Source of the DNA: Limnohabitans sp.
Lineage (GTDB): Bacteria > Pseudomonadota > Gammaproteobacteria > Burkholderiales > Burkholderiaceae_C
Reading direction: 5' to 3'
Length of the DNA stretch: 64,000 nucleotides
Assembly (NCBI GenBank): GCA_018882835.1
Contig: VERE01000009.1
Coordinates: 1 to 64,000 of the forward strand
Shown here: positions 29,929 to 40,069 of the stretch, piece by piece
Layout: each line of letters begins with the position of its first letter
Numbering within the stretch: the first letter of the stretch is position 1
Program-made: the position numbers and the translations under genes
The notes under the pieces: model-generated
The model's input: the letters and a program-made list of their open reading frames with translations, nothing else
What the model was told of the DNA's origin: nothing
The model's database searches: none

Positions 29929-32867
29929 CGGCCGGTATGGCTGTGGGGCATGGCGGCAATTTGCTCGGGTGTTCCCACGCCCACCACGGTACCGCCGCCG
30001 TCACCGCCTTCCGGGCCCATGTCGATCAGCCAATCGGCTGTCTTGATCACATCCAGGTTGTGCTCAATGATGACCACCGTGTTGCCCGCATCACGCAACT
30101 GGTGCAGGACCTTCAACAACAGGTCGATGTCGGCAAAGTGCAAGCCGGTCGTTGGTTCGTCCAGGATATAGAGCGTGCGGCCGGTGTCCCGCTTGGACAA
30201 CTCCAGGGCCAGCTTGACGCGCTGGGCTTCGCCGCCTGACAAGGTCGTGGCAGCCTGGCCCAGCTTCAAATAACTCAGGCCCACATCCATCAAAGTCTGC
30301 AACTTGCGTGCAATCGCGGGCACCGCGTTGAAAAACTGCAGGGCGGCCTCCACCGTCAAATCCAGCACCTGGGCAATGTTGCGGCCCTTGTACTGAATTT
30401 CCAGGGTCTCGCGGTTGTAGCGCTGGCCGTGACAAACATCGCAAGGGACATACACGTCGGGCAAAAAGTGCATCTCCACTTTCACCACGCCATCGCCCTG
30501 GCAAGCCTCGCAGCGGCCGCCGGCCACGTTGAATGAAAAGCGCCCGGGGCCATAGCCGCGCTCGCGCGCGGTGGGCACTTCGGCCATCAGTTCGCGAATG
30601 GGCGTGAACAGGCCGGTGTAAGTGGCCGGATTGCTGCGGGGCGTGCGTCCGATGGGCGATTGGTCAACGTTGATAACCTTGTCGATTTCCTCCAGGCCCG
30701 TCAGCGCCTCATGCGGCGCCGGCTCCTCGTGGGCGCGGTGAATCTGGCGGGCCGCTGCGGCATACAAGGTGTCGTTGATCAAGGTGGACTTGCCCGACCC
30801 CGAAACGCCTGTGACACAGGTCATGAGACCCAGCGGAATGTCCACCGACACCTGGCGCAGGTTATTGCCGCAGGCTTTTTCGATGTGCAGACGCTGGTAA
30901 CCCGAGGCGTCAAAGGCTTCAGGCGCGGCCGTGTCACCCGTGCCGTTGCGCGCGAACACAGAGCGCGGAAAAACTTTGGAGGACTTAGCCAGCGCCTCAT
31001 TCAAGGGCAGCCAAGGATGACGCTGGGTCGGCACGGCAATACGCAAGGCGCCACTCAGATAGCGCCCGGTCAAAGAACTTTCAGAGGCTTGCACTTGCTG
31101 CGGCGTACCCTGCGCCGTCACGCGCCCACCATGGACGCCGGCACCTGGCCCCATGTCGACACAGTAATCGGCAGCGCGGATCATGTCTTCGTCATGCTCG
31201 ACCACCAACACGGTGTTGCCCAGATCGCGCAAATGCTTCAAGGTGCCGATCAGCCGGTCGTTGTCGCGCTGGTGCAAGCCAATGCTGGGCTCGTCCAGCA
31301 CATACATGACCCCCGTCAGCCCCGAGCCAATTTGAGAGGCGAGCCGTATGCGCTGGGCTTCGCCGCCAGACAAAGTTTCAGCACTGCGTGCCAGGCTGAG
31401 GTAATTGAGTCCGACATCGTTGAGAAACTTCAAACGTGCGGAGACTTCGCGCACCACCTTGTCGGCAATTTCTGCTTTGGCGCCTTGCAGCTTCAAGGTT
31501 TGAAAATAGCGCAAGCATTCGCCCAAGGTCAGATGGCTGATGTCGTACAGGCCGCGCGCCTGATCGCCCTCGCCCAGGCGCACATGCCTTGCTTCGCGCC
31601 GCAAACGTGAGCCGCCACAGGCTTCGCAAGCCTGGGTGCTGCGGTAACGTGCCAAATCTTCGCGCACCAAGACCGAGTCGGTCTCACGGTAACGCCGCGC
31701 CATGTTGGGCAAGATGCCTTCGAAGGGATGCTTCTTGGTTTGCTTGCGCGCCCCCGAGGGGCCCGCGTCGATCGCATAGCTGAAACGGATCTCTTCCTCG
31801 CCAGAACCATGCAGGATGGCGTGCTGGATGGCAGGGGCGAGGTCTTCAAACGGGGTGTCCAACTCGAACTTGTAATGCTTGGCCAAAGCCTCCAGCATGG
31901 CAAAGTAGTAGGCGTTGCGGCGGTCCCACCCCTTGATGGCGCCACTGGCCAGGCTCAAGGATGGAAAGGCCACCACGCGCGCCGGGTCAAAGTAGTCCTG
32001 ATGCCCCAGGCCATCGCACGAGGGGCAGGCGCCCACCGGCGAGTTGAATGAGAACAGGCGCGGCTCCAGCTCGCTCAGCGAATAGCTGCACACAGGGCAG
32101 GCAAAGCGCGCATTGAAAAGATGCTCTTGGCCCGTGTCCATTTCCACCGCCAGCGCTCGGCCTTCGGCCAACCGCAACGCAGCCTCAAAACTTTCCGCCA
32201 GGCGTTGCTGCATGTCAGGGCGCACTTTTAAGCGGTCCACCACCACATCCACATCATGTTTTTCGTTTTTCTTCAGCTCGGGCAGGTCGTTGAAGTCAAA
32301 CACCTCCTGGCCAACGCGAAAGCGCACGTAGCCCTGTGCCTGCAAATCGGCCAGCAGCTCACTGAACTCGCCTTTGCGCGAGCGGGCGATCGGGGCCAGC
32401 ACCATCAACTTGGTGTCTTCGGGCAGAGACAGCACCGCGTCCACCATTTGTGCCACGCTTTGGGCTTGCAATGGCAAGCCGTGGTCGGGGCAATAGGGCG
32501 TGCCTGCGCGCGCAAACAGCAAGCGCAGGTAGTCATGGATTTCGGTCACCGTGCCCACCGTGGAGCGAGGGTTGTGGCTGGTGGCCTTTTGCTCGATGGA
32601 AATTGCGGGGGACAGGCCTTCAATCAGGTCGACGTCGGGCTTGTCCATCAGTTGCAAAAACTGGCGGGCGTAAGCAGACAAACTTTCGACATAGCGACGC
32701 TGGCCTTCGGCATACAAGGTGTCAAAGGCCAGGCTGGATTTGCCCGAGCCCGACAAACCGGTGATCACCACCAGCTTGTTGCGCGGCAAATCGAGGTCGA
32801 TGTTTTTCAGGTTGTGGGTGCGCGCACCCCGAATACTGAGCGTCGTCAGCGCTGCAGGGGATGCCAT
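29889..32867 (-). CDS. uvrA: Excinuclease ABC subunit A
   Basis: [48 protein letters not shown]; two ABC signatures LSGGEAQR; zinc fingers. Confidence 0.98.
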   Translation of the reverse strand: MASPAALTTLSIRGARTHNLKNIDLDLPRNKLVVITGLSGSGKSSLAFDTLYAEGQRRYVESLSAYARQFLQLMDKPDVDLIEGLSPAISIEQKATSHNPRSTVGTVTEIHDYLRLLFARAGTPYCPDHGLPLQAQSVAQMVDAVLSLPEDTKLMVLAPIARSRKGEFSELLADLQAQGYVRFRVGQEVFDFNDLPELKKNEKHDVDVVVDRLKVRPDMQQRLAESFEAALRLAEGRALAVEMDTGQEHLFNARFACPVCSYSLSELEPRLFSFNSPVGACPSCDGLGHQDYFDPARVVAFPSLSLASGAIKGWDRRNAYYFAMLEALAKHYKFELDTPFEDLAPAIQHAILHGSGEEEIRFSYAIDAGPSGARKQTKKHPFEGILPNMARRYRETDSVLVREDLARYRSTQACEACGGSRLRREARHVRLGEGDQARGLYDISHLTLGECLRYFQTLKLQGAKAEIADKVVREVSARLKFLNDVGLNYLSLARSAETLSGGEAQRIRLASQIGSGLTGVMYVLDEPSIGLHQRDNDRLIGTLKHLRDLGNTVLVVEHDEDMIRAADYCVDMGPGAGVHGGRVTAQGTPQQVQASESSLTGRYLSGALRIAVPTQRHPWLPLNEALAKSSKVFPRSVFARNGTGDTAAPEAFDASGYQRLHIEKACGNNLRQVSVDIPLGLMTCVTGVSGSGKSTLINDTLYAAAARQIHRAHEEPAPHEALTGLEEIDKVINVDQSPIGRTPRSNPATYTGLFTPIRELMAEVPTARERGYGPGRFSFNVAGGRCEACQGDGVVKVEMHFLPDVYVPCDVCHGQRYNRETLEIQYKGRNIAQVLDLTVEAALQFFNAVPAIARKLQTLMDVGLSYLKLGQAATTLSGGEAQRVKLALELSKRDTGRTLYILDEPTTGLHFADIDLLLKVLHQLRDAGNTVVIIEHNLDVIKTADWLIDMGPEGGDGGGTVVGVGTPEQIAAMPHSHTGRYLKKVLACAAAC

Positions 32868-33016
32868 GGCTTGGGCCAGATAAGTGCCGTCAGAGGGTGC
32901 GTTCACAATTGAAGCGTCAAAAGAGCAACCTGCCATGATAGCCAAGTCGTGACGCTTTTCCAAACTCTCCCAAGCATGGGCGACAATAGGCGATTGCCCC
33001 GACTCTTCGTTTCCCT

Positions 33017-34258
33017 GTGTCCGACACCCCGGTTGAATCCCATCGCATGAACGCCCTGGAGCGTCGCGCCAGCTTTTCCCTGGCGCTCATTTACGCCCTG
33101 CGCATGCTGGGTTTGTTCATGGTGCTGCCGGTCTTCACGCTGGAAGCCCGTCACTATGAGGGGGGCAATGACCCCACAGCCGTGGGCTTGGCCCTTGGGC
33201 TGTACGGCTTGGTCCAGGCTGTGTTGCAAATTCCCTTTGGACTGGCCGCTGACCGGTTTGGCCGCAAACGCGTCATCGTGGCCGGACTGATGCTGTTTGC
33301 GCTGGGCAGCGTGGTTGCGGCACTGGCCACGAGCGTCGCTGGACTGGCCTGGGGGCGCGCCTTGCAGGGGGGCGGTGCGATTTCGGCAGCGGTCTCGGCC
33401 TTGTTGGCAGACCAAACCCGCGAAAGCGTCCGCACCAAAGGCATGGCCTTGATTGGCGCCAGCATTGGCCTGATGTTCGCCTTGTCCCTGGTGGTCGGGC
33501 CGTTGCTCTCCGCGTGGGGTGGGCTTCCCGGTATTTTTTGGATCACCAGCGTGTTGGCTGTCGCTGGTATTGCCGTTGTTTTGTGGTGGACTCCCGCCGA
33601 AGTGCCTGGCCCGCCCGACACAATGCACAGCAGCAGCGTCACGGTTTGGGCCATCTTGCGCCTGCCCGATTTGGCACGCCTCAACTTGGGCGTTTTCATC
33701 CTGTACACCGTTCAACTGGCCACCTGGGTGGCCGTACCGGCCCTGCTGATTCAAGCCGGGGTGGAAAAGTCGCTGCACGGCTGGGTCTATCTGCCTGCCG
33801 TCTTGTTGTCCTTTGTGGTCATGGGTGCCACCTTGTTCCCGATGGAGCGCCGAGGCCGCTTGCGCTCCCTGTTTTTGGTGTCCATCGGCTCGGTCATGCT
33901 GGTTCAGTTCGGCCTGATTTGGCAATCCATGGGTTCTCCCTCTCTGGCCGTCATTGGCTTCTTACTGTTTGTCTTTTTCTGTGGCTTCAATGTGCTGGAA
34001 GCCAGCCAACCCAGCCTGGCCTCGCGCTTGGCGCCCGCCGCCACCCGCGGCACCGTGCTGGGCATTTACAACACGCTTCAGTCACTTGGGATTTTTGCCG
34101 GCGGCGCTTTGGGCGGCTGGCTGGCCAAGTCGCAAGGGGCACAAGGCCTGTTCATGGCGTGTGCCGTGTTGATGGCCTTGTGGCTGGTGGTGGCCTGGGG
34201 CATGGCCCCGCCGCGGCCCACCGCGCCGCATTTGGCAACGGATCACACCCAATCCTGA
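33017..34258 (+). CDS. MFS transporter
   Basis: [34 protein letters not shown]; 12-TM profile. Confidence 0.92.
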   Translation: MSDTPVESHRMNALERRASFSLALIYALRMLGLFMVLPVFTLEARHYEGGNDPTAVGLALGLYGLVQAVLQIPFGLAADRFGRKRVIVAGLMLFALGSVVAALATSVAGLAWGRALQGGGAISAAVSALLADQTRESVRTKGMALIGASIGLMFALSLVVGPLLSAWGGLPGIFWITSVLAVAGIAVVLWWTPAEVPGPPDTMHSSSVTVWAILRLPDLARLNLGVFILYTVQLATWVAVPALLIQAGVEKSLHGWVYLPAVLLSFVVMGATLFPMERRGRLRSLFLVSIGSVMLVQFGLIWQSMGSPSLAVIGFLLFVFFCGFNVLEASQPSLASRLAPAATRGTVLGIYNTLQSLGIFAGGALGGWLAKSQGAQGLFMACAVLMALWLVVAWGMAPPRPTAPHLATDHTQS

Positions 34259-34309
34259 ACTTTTTGGGCTGTCAGGCCGCATAATTCAGTCTTCATCACG
34301 AGGCACATC

Positions 34310-34783
34310 ATGGCATCCGTCAACAAAGTCATCCTGGTCGGCAACTGCGGCCGCGACCCCGAAATTCGTTACCTGCCTTCCGGACAGGCCGTGGCCAATG
34401 TCAGCGTGGCCACTTCCAGCCGCCGCAAGGATAAAAATTCTGGCGAAATGATTGAAGACACCCAGTGGCACCGCGTCACTTTTTACGACCGCTTGGCCGA
34501 AATTGCCGGTGAGTACGTCAAAAAAGGGCGTCCCATTTATGTGGAAGGCCGTCTGAAGTACGGCAAATACACCGATCAGTCCGGCGTCGAGAAAAACACG
34601 GTCGACATCATTGCCACCGAACTCCAGTTGTTGGGCGGCCGCGAAGGCATGGGCCAGCCATCCGGGGGTGAGGAGGGCGGCAGCCCGGCACGTGCGCCGG
34701 CACCACGCGCGGCAGCGCCTGCCGCCAGCCGGACCCCCGCCAAGTCAGGGTTTGACGACCTCGACGACGATATTCCGTTCTGA
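34310..34783 (+). CDS. ssb: Single-stranded DNA-binding protein
   Basis: [36 protein letters not shown]; acidic tip DDLDDDIPF. Confidence 0.98.
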   Translation: MASVNKVILVGNCGRDPEIRYLPSGQAVANVSVATSSRRKDKNSGEMIEDTQWHRVTFYDRLAEIAGEYVKKGRPIYVEGRLKYGKYTDQSGVEKNTVDIIATELQLLGGREGMGQPSGGEEGGSPARAPAPRAAAPAASRTPAKSGFDDLDDDIPF

Positions 34784-34795
34784 GCAACCGTTTTT

Positions 34796-35914
34796 CTACA
34801 AAGCCCAGGGACCTGCTGTCAGGTCCACGGCCACGCCTGTCTGGGCAGCGTGTTCGGCGGCCAAGCCGATGACCACAGCCTTCAGGCCATCGTTGAGGCT
34901 GACCTCCACCTTGCCGCCAGAGCGCACCACCTCCAAGAATTTTTGATGCTGGTAGAAGGTGGAGCCGTTGTGGTCGCCGGCTGCCAAAAGCTGCGGGTCT
35001 ACTGGCACCTCCAAGGTACGTGGTCCCGGCGGGTGACGCGGGCTCACCACCACCTGCGCCACCGGCGCTGCCCCCAGCACGTCCTCTCGCCAAAACCGCG
35101 TGGGGCCAGGCACTTTGCATTCAAGCTTCCCCTTGGGTCCGACCAGGCTGATTTCCTCCTGGTAACGCGCCCCTTCGGCAAACATGCACAACTCCAGCAT
35201 GGCCCGCCGCCCGCGCGGAAAATCCAGCACCACATAGGCGTTGTCCAAAATATCTGGCCGCCCTTGTGCGTAGACCTCATCCAAGTGGTTGTGGTTTTGC
35301 CCCCCCGAGGCAAACAGCCGCACGGGGTCGTCTTGCATCACCAGGCGCATCAAGTCAAAAAAATGGCAGCACTTCTCCACCAGGGTGCCACCGGTGTTGC
35401 TGGCAAACCGATTCCAGTCCCCGACTTTTTCTAAAAATGGGTACCGATGCTCCCGGATGCTGAGCATCACCGTGCCACCGGTCTCCCGTTGTGCGTGCGC
35501 TTCGGTCAAAAAGCGTGCAATGGGTGGCATGTAGCGGTACTCCATCGCTGTCCAGATGGGGCAGGGGTAAGTGGAAGCAAGCGCTCTCAAGGCGCCCACT
35601 GCGGCCAGATGGGTACAGGCTGGCTTTTCGACCAGAATGGGCAAAGGCCGCGTGTTGGCGATCTCGGCCAACTGTTCGGCATGACAGTGGTTGGGGCTGG
35701 TGATCACCAGCGCATCCAGCGTCGGATAAGCCAGCAAGGCCTGCAATGAATCGAGGAAAACCGCTTGCGGCACCAAGGCTTGCGCGCGAAGGCGCATGGC
35801 GCTGTCGGGTTCGAAAATGGCGGCGACTTCGGCCTCCGGCAACAATGCCAAATTGCGCAAGTGCTCCTGGCCCATCATGCCGCAGCCCACCATGCCATAA
35901 CGTGTTTTCTTCAT
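34796..35914 (-). CDS. Gfo/Idh/MocA family NAD(P)-dependent oxidoreductase; candidate NAD-dependent sulfoquinovosidase-like enzyme (hypothesis)
   Basis: YGMVGCGMMGQEHLRNL Rossmann motif; VEKPACTHL; NTGGTLVEKCCHFFDLMRLVM. Confidence 0.9.
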   Translation of the reverse strand: MKKTRYGMVGCGMMGQEHLRNLALLPEAEVAAIFEPDSAMRLRAQALVPQAVFLDSLQALLAYPTLDALVITSPNHCHAEQLAEIANTRPLPILVEKPACTHLAAVGALRALASTYPCPIWTAMEYRYMPPIARFLTEAHAQRETGGTVMLSIREHRYPFLEKVGDWNRFASNTGGTLVEKCCHFFDLMRLVMQDDPVRLFASGGQNHNHLDEVYAQGRPDILDNAYVVLDFPRGRRAMLELCMFAEGARYQEEISLVGPKGKLECKVPGPTRFWREDVLGAAPVAQVVVSPRHPPGPRTLEVPVDPQLLAAGDHNGSTFYQHQKFLEVVRSGGKVEVSLNDGLKAVVIGLAAEHAAQTGVAVDLTAGPWAL

Positions 35915-35930
35915 GCTTTGCACTTTCTCT

Positions 35931-36677
35931 TTAAGACCAGCGCGCGGTGTAGCGCGCAAGGCTGGGGTCGAACCAAGTGGTCGAGACTTCCTCCAGGCCC
36001 CCTTGCATGGACCAGGATTGACGCTCAACCTGCGCGCAGTTGCTTCCTGCTGACAAGCGAAACAGGCTCGGCGCCCACGAAGGCACCCTGCCCACGCCCA
36101 CATGATCTTCGACTTTTGAAATCCAAAAACCCAATTCGCTTTGGTAGAACTGGTAAAGCGCTTCCCCCAGGTCCTGCATTTGCAGGCCCTCCCGGTGGCG
36201 CGCATCAAACCAAATTTCTTCTAAAGCGACCGGCAAGTGGTTCAGGCAGCGCAGCCGTCTCAAACGGTAGCAGTGCTCACTGCCTGCATCGGCAAACGGT
36301 GAAAATCGCACGGGGCGACGCATGCGTTGCAAGTCCAGCACCAGCGCGGTCGGCAAGCCGCCGCCTCGCAGCAGTTCCAATCTGAAAAATTCGTAAATGC
36401 TGGTCCCGGCAGCCTTGGCCAGCGCCCCCTCGCGCACATAGGTGCCTGAGCCTTGCCGACGCTCCAGCATGCCGCGCGACACCAACTCGGCCAGCGCCTT
36501 GCGCACCGTTCCAACAGCCGCACCCAAGGACTGGGAAAGCTCTGACTCCGTCGGCAAGCGGTCTCCCACGCGCCAGTGCCCGGCGGCAATTTCACGCGAG
36601 ATCAGCTCGGTGATCCGCATGTACAGCGGCAAAGGCTTGGCAGGAATGGCCACAGAGGAAAGCTTGTTATCGGTCAT
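35931..36677 (-). CDS. GntR family transcriptional regulator (HutC/UTRA type)
   Basis: LYMRITELISREIAAGHWRVGDRLPTESELSQSLGAAVGTVRKALAELVSRGMLERRQGSGTYV. Confidence 0.93.
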   Translation of the reverse strand: MTDNKLSSVAIPAKPLPLYMRITELISREIAAGHWRVGDRLPTESELSQSLGAAVGTVRKALAELVSRGMLERRQGSGTYVREGALAKAAGTSIYEFFRLELLRGGGLPTALVLDLQRMRRPVRFSPFADAGSEHCYRLRRLRCLNHLPVALEEIWFDARHREGLQMQDLGEALYQFYQSELGFWISKVEDHVGVGRVPSWAPSLFRLSAGSNCAQVERQSWSMQGGLEEVSTTWFDPSLARYTARWS

Positions 36678-36755
36678 GAAAGGTCACCGCAATCAACGGC
36701 ACAAGGGCTGCGGCCCACCAGTGTAGTCAGAAACTTGCGCCAAAGAAAGGATTGC

Positions 36756-36784
36756 TTGACGAATTCATACATGATTCCTACACT
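36756..36784 (+). promoter_or_regulatory. Candidate sigma-70 promoter for the LLM monooxygenase gene
   Basis: TTGACG, 17 nt, TACACT in the divergent intergenic region. Confidence 0.55.
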
Positions 36785-36822
36785 TCATTTTTATCTTCAG
36801 AACTGCCTCCAGGAGTTTCCCC

Positions 36823-37977
36823 ATGAGCATCGTCCCGATCAAGAGTGGCGCATTGGATGCCGCCGAAGTGGCGTGGTTCGCGCCTTTGTGCTCCGACGAT
36901 TACCGTCATCTGGGCGTGCCGGAGGGCGACTTTCGCAGCAGCTGGGAGAACACATCGGCCATCGCGCAAATGGCTGACCGGCTGGGTTATCGCAACATCC
37001 TGTGCCCCTCGTCTTACCAAGTGGGACAGGACACCCTGACCTTTGTGGCGGGCATGGCGCCATTGGCAACTCGGATGAATTTTTTAGCCGCCATTCGGTG
37101 TGGCGAAGTCCAGCCCATCATGCTGGCGCGCACCGTGGCCACCCTGGACCACATGCTCAAGGGGCGCCTGATTCTGAACGTGATCTCCTCTGATTTTCCG
37201 GGGGAAACGGCATCTAACGAATACCGCTACCAACGCTCCTGGGAAGTTGTCGAAATCTTGAAGCAAGCCTGGACCCAAGATGAAATCAATTTCGAGGGCC
37301 AAATTTACAACTTCAAGGGTTTGTCCACAGACCCGGTCAAGCCTTACCAAACAGGCGGCCCGTTGCTGTACTTTGGCGGCTACTCCCCGGCGGCCGTCGA
37401 TTTGTGCGCCGCCCATTGCGATGTTTACCTGATGTGGCCCGAAACCGAAGACGCGCTGGCCAACCACATGCGAACGGTGCACGCACGCGCCCAGCACTAC
37501 GGCCGCGTGATCGACTATGGCTTGCGGGTGCACATGATCGTGCGAGACACGGAACAGGAAGCCAAAGACTATGCAGAGGAATTGGTCAGTCAACTCGACG
37601 ATGAGATCGGGCGGCAAATCCGCGCGCGGGCGCTGGATGCCAAAAATTTTGGCGTCTCTTTACAAGCCAAGAATTTGGCGATGGCCGATTCTTCAGGATA
37701 CATCGAGCCCCACCTTTGGACCGGCATTGGCCGGGCGCGCTCGGGCTGCGGTGCAGCCCTGGTAGGCAGTGTCGACCAGGTTTTAAGCAAAATAGAACGC
37801 TATATGAAAATGGGCATTCGGGCCTTCATTTTTTCAGGTTATCCTCATCTGCAAGAGTGCGAGATTTTCGGCACCAAGGTGCTGCCTCACCTCAAAACCT
37901 GTTCCATGCCTGAAGTGTATGGACGGGTTCCCTCCCAAACACCCGCCACGCCTTTGGGCATTGGCCTTCGCCGTTAA
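36823..37977 (+). CDS. LLM-class flavin-dependent monooxygenase, alkanesulfonate monooxygenase (SsuD)-like
   Basis: C-terminal LWTGIGRARSGCGAALVGSVDQVLSKIERYMKMGIRAFIFSGYPHLQECEIFGTKVLPHL matches the SsuD-family pattern; LILNVISSDFPGE. Confidence 0.92.
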   Translation: MSIVPIKSGALDAAEVAWFAPLCSDDYRHLGVPEGDFRSSWENTSAIAQMADRLGYRNILCPSSYQVGQDTLTFVAGMAPLATRMNFLAAIRCGEVQPIMLARTVATLDHMLKGRLILNVISSDFPGETASNEYRYQRSWEVVEILKQAWTQDEINFEGQIYNFKGLSTDPVKPYQTGGPLLYFGGYSPAAVDLCAAHCDVYLMWPETEDALANHMRTVHARAQHYGRVIDYGLRVHMIVRDTEQEAKDYAEELVSQLDDEIGRQIRARALDAKNFGVSLQAKNLAMADSSGYIEPHLWTGIGRARSGCGAALVGSVDQVLSKIERYMKMGIRAFIFSGYPHLQECEIFGTKVLPHLKTCSMPEVYGRVPSQTPATPLGIGLRR

Positions 37978-37979
37978 GC

Positions 37980-38885
37980 ATGAACACGACCGTCCAACTT
38001 CACCCCTCCCTGCCCGCCTTCAGCCGCATCGTCTATGGCGCTTGGCGCATGAACGATGGCGCCGGCAGCACGCCAGCCCAAGCGCTGGAAAAAATAGAGC
38101 TGTGCCTGGACCAGGGGATCACCACCTTTGACCATGCTGACATTTACGGCAACTACAGCTGCGAGCAGCTGTTCGGTGATGCGCTGCGGCTTAAGCCCGC
38201 CTTGAAATCCCGGATGCAACTGGTCAGCAAGTGCGACATCATGTTGTTGTCGGACAAATTTCCAGAGCGGCGCGTGAAGTACTACGACACCAGCGCGGCC
38301 CACATCGAAGCCAGCGTTGACAGCTCTTTGCGCAAGTTGGGGGTGGAGCGCTTGGATGTGTTGTTGATCCATCGCCCCGACCCATTCATGGATGCTGCCG
38401 AAACCGGTGACTGCCTGGATCGGCTGGTGCAGGCCGGCAAGATTGGTGCAGCGGGTGTGTCCAACTTCAAAGCCTGGGACTGGAGCCTGTTGCAATCTTT
38501 CATGAAGACCCCGCTGGTCACGCAACAACTGGAAATCAGCCTGCTGGAACGCGCCGTGTTTCTGGATGGCACTTTGGCCCAGTGCCAACAAAACAAGGTT
38601 CACCCCATGGCCTGGTCGCCGTTGGCGGGCGGTCAGTTGTTCGGCCAGAGTGCCGCTGCGCTTCGGGTACAGCCCGCTTTGGAGCGGCTGGCCAAGGCGT
38701 TCGGCGTCGCCCCCGACGCGGTGGCGGTGGCCTGGTTGCTGGCGCATCCGGCAGGCATCCTGCCCGTCATGGGCACCAATCACCCCGCCAGAATCCGGGC
38801 ACTTTCAGACGCATGGCGTGTCAAGATGGACCGCGAAACCTGGTTTGAGCTCTGGACCCTGGCGGCTGGGCAAGAGGTGCCATGA
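37980..38885 (+). CDS. Aldo/keto reductase, YdhF-like
   Basis: SRIVYGAWRMND; GITTFDHADIYGNYSCEQLFGDAL; LDVLLIHRPDPFMDAAE; GVSNF; starts 2 nt after the LLM stop. Confidence 0.93.
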   Translation: MNTTVQLHPSLPAFSRIVYGAWRMNDGAGSTPAQALEKIELCLDQGITTFDHADIYGNYSCEQLFGDALRLKPALKSRMQLVSKCDIMLLSDKFPERRVKYYDTSAAHIEASVDSSLRKLGVERLDVLLIHRPDPFMDAAETGDCLDRLVQAGKIGAAGVSNFKAWDWSLLQSFMKTPLVTQQLEISLLERAVFLDGTLAQCQQNKVHPMAWSPLAGGQLFGQSAAALRVQPALERLAKAFGVAPDAVAVAWLLAHPAGILPVMGTNHPARIRALSDAWRVKMDRETWFELWTLAAGQEVP

Positions 38886-38954
38886 GTAGTCTCCCGCAGA
38901 CATCCTGCACCGGGTTGCGCGTATGCTAGCGCCTCTTGCAGGCAAAGGGGAGCC

Positions 38955-40028
38955 ATGGCCCACGTTGAGTTGAAACAGGTTCAGAAAAGTTACGACGGCC
39001 AAAATACAGTCGTGCACAGCGTTGACCTGGAAATACGCCATGGTGAGTTTGCCGTCTTGGTGGGCCCTTCGGGGTGTGGCAAATCCACCCTGTTGCGCAT
39101 GGTGGCCGGCCTGGAAACTGTCACGGCCGGCGATATTCTGATCGATGGCCAACGCGTCAATGACTTGCCCCCGCGGCAGCGGGACATCGCCATGGTTTTT
39201 CAAGACTACGCGCTGTACCCGCACAAGAACCTGTTTGAAAATATGGCTTTTGGCCTGCGGCTTCGCAAAGAGCCCGAAAGCATCATCCGACAGCGCGTGA
39301 TGGAAGCGGCCGAACTGCTCAAAATCGACCATTTGCTGGATCGGCGACCCGGCGCCTTGTCGGGCGGGCAACGCCAGCGCGTCGCCATTGGCCGGGCCAT
39401 CGTCCGGCAACCCAAGGTCTTCCTGTTTGACGAGCCCTTGTCCAATTTGGATGCTCAGCTGCGAGGCGAGATGCGCGCCGAGATCAAAAAGCTGCACCAG
39501 CGTCTGGGAGCCACGATCATTTATGTCACGCATGACCAGGTGGAGGCCATGACCTTGGCCGACAGAATTGCGGTCATGCAGGGCGGGCACAAAATTCAAT
39601 ACGACACACCCCACGCCATTTACAACCATCCCTGCGCGGTGTTTGTCGCCGGATTCACGGGCTCTCCACCCATGAACCTGCTGAAAGCCGAATGCACCCC
39701 CTCTGGGGTAAAAATTGCCGATCAGACCTTGACGTTGCCGGCCCATCAGCTGGCACGTTTGGCCGGCCGCCAACAAGTGGTGGTGGGCATCCGTCCGGAA
39801 AACCTTCAGTTGCAAACCATTGCAACCGATGGCATCGCCTTTCATGTTTCCCTGTCACTGCTGGAGCCCCTGGGGGCGGAAACCCTGGGCTTGTTTCAAA
39901 TAGGCTCACAAGAGTTGACAGCGCGCTTGTCCGCGCGCTTTCAGCAGCTCGCGGGCAGCTTATTGACGCTGCACACCCACACCGATCACCTTCACCTCTT
40001 TGATGCCGCGACGGGCCAGGCACTTTGA
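38955..40028 (+). CDS. Carbohydrate ABC transporter ATP-binding protein (UgpC/MalK type)
   Basis: VLVGPSGCGKSTLLRMVAGLE; ALSGGQRQRVAIGRAIVRQPKVFLFDEPLSNLDAQLR; C-terminal TOBE-like region. Confidence 0.95.
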   Translation: MAHVELKQVQKSYDGQNTVVHSVDLEIRHGEFAVLVGPSGCGKSTLLRMVAGLETVTAGDILIDGQRVNDLPPRQRDIAMVFQDYALYPHKNLFENMAFGLRLRKEPESIIRQRVMEAAELLKIDHLLDRRPGALSGGQRQRVAIGRAIVRQPKVFLFDEPLSNLDAQLRGEMRAEIKKLHQRLGATIIYVTHDQVEAMTLADRIAVMQGGHKIQYDTPHAIYNHPCAVFVAGFTGSPPMNLLKAECTPSGVKIADQTLTLPAHQLARLAGRQQVVVGIRPENLQLQTIATDGIAFHVSLSLLEPLGAETLGLFQIGSQELTARLSARFQQLAGSLLTLHTHTDHLHLFDAATGQAL

Positions 40029-40069
40029 GAACAATCAGGCCCTCTTTCACAAAACACAAGGAGATTGTG

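Noticed and set aside
32868-33016. LexA/SOS box upstream of uvrA
   Set aside because: Scanned the uvrA/MFS divergent region; no convincing CTG-N10-CAG type site found.
38904-38942. CCTGCA...TGCAGG inverted repeat between aldo/keto reductase and ABC ATPase genes
   Set aside because: Only 6-bp arms with a 27-nt loop; not distinguishable from chance.
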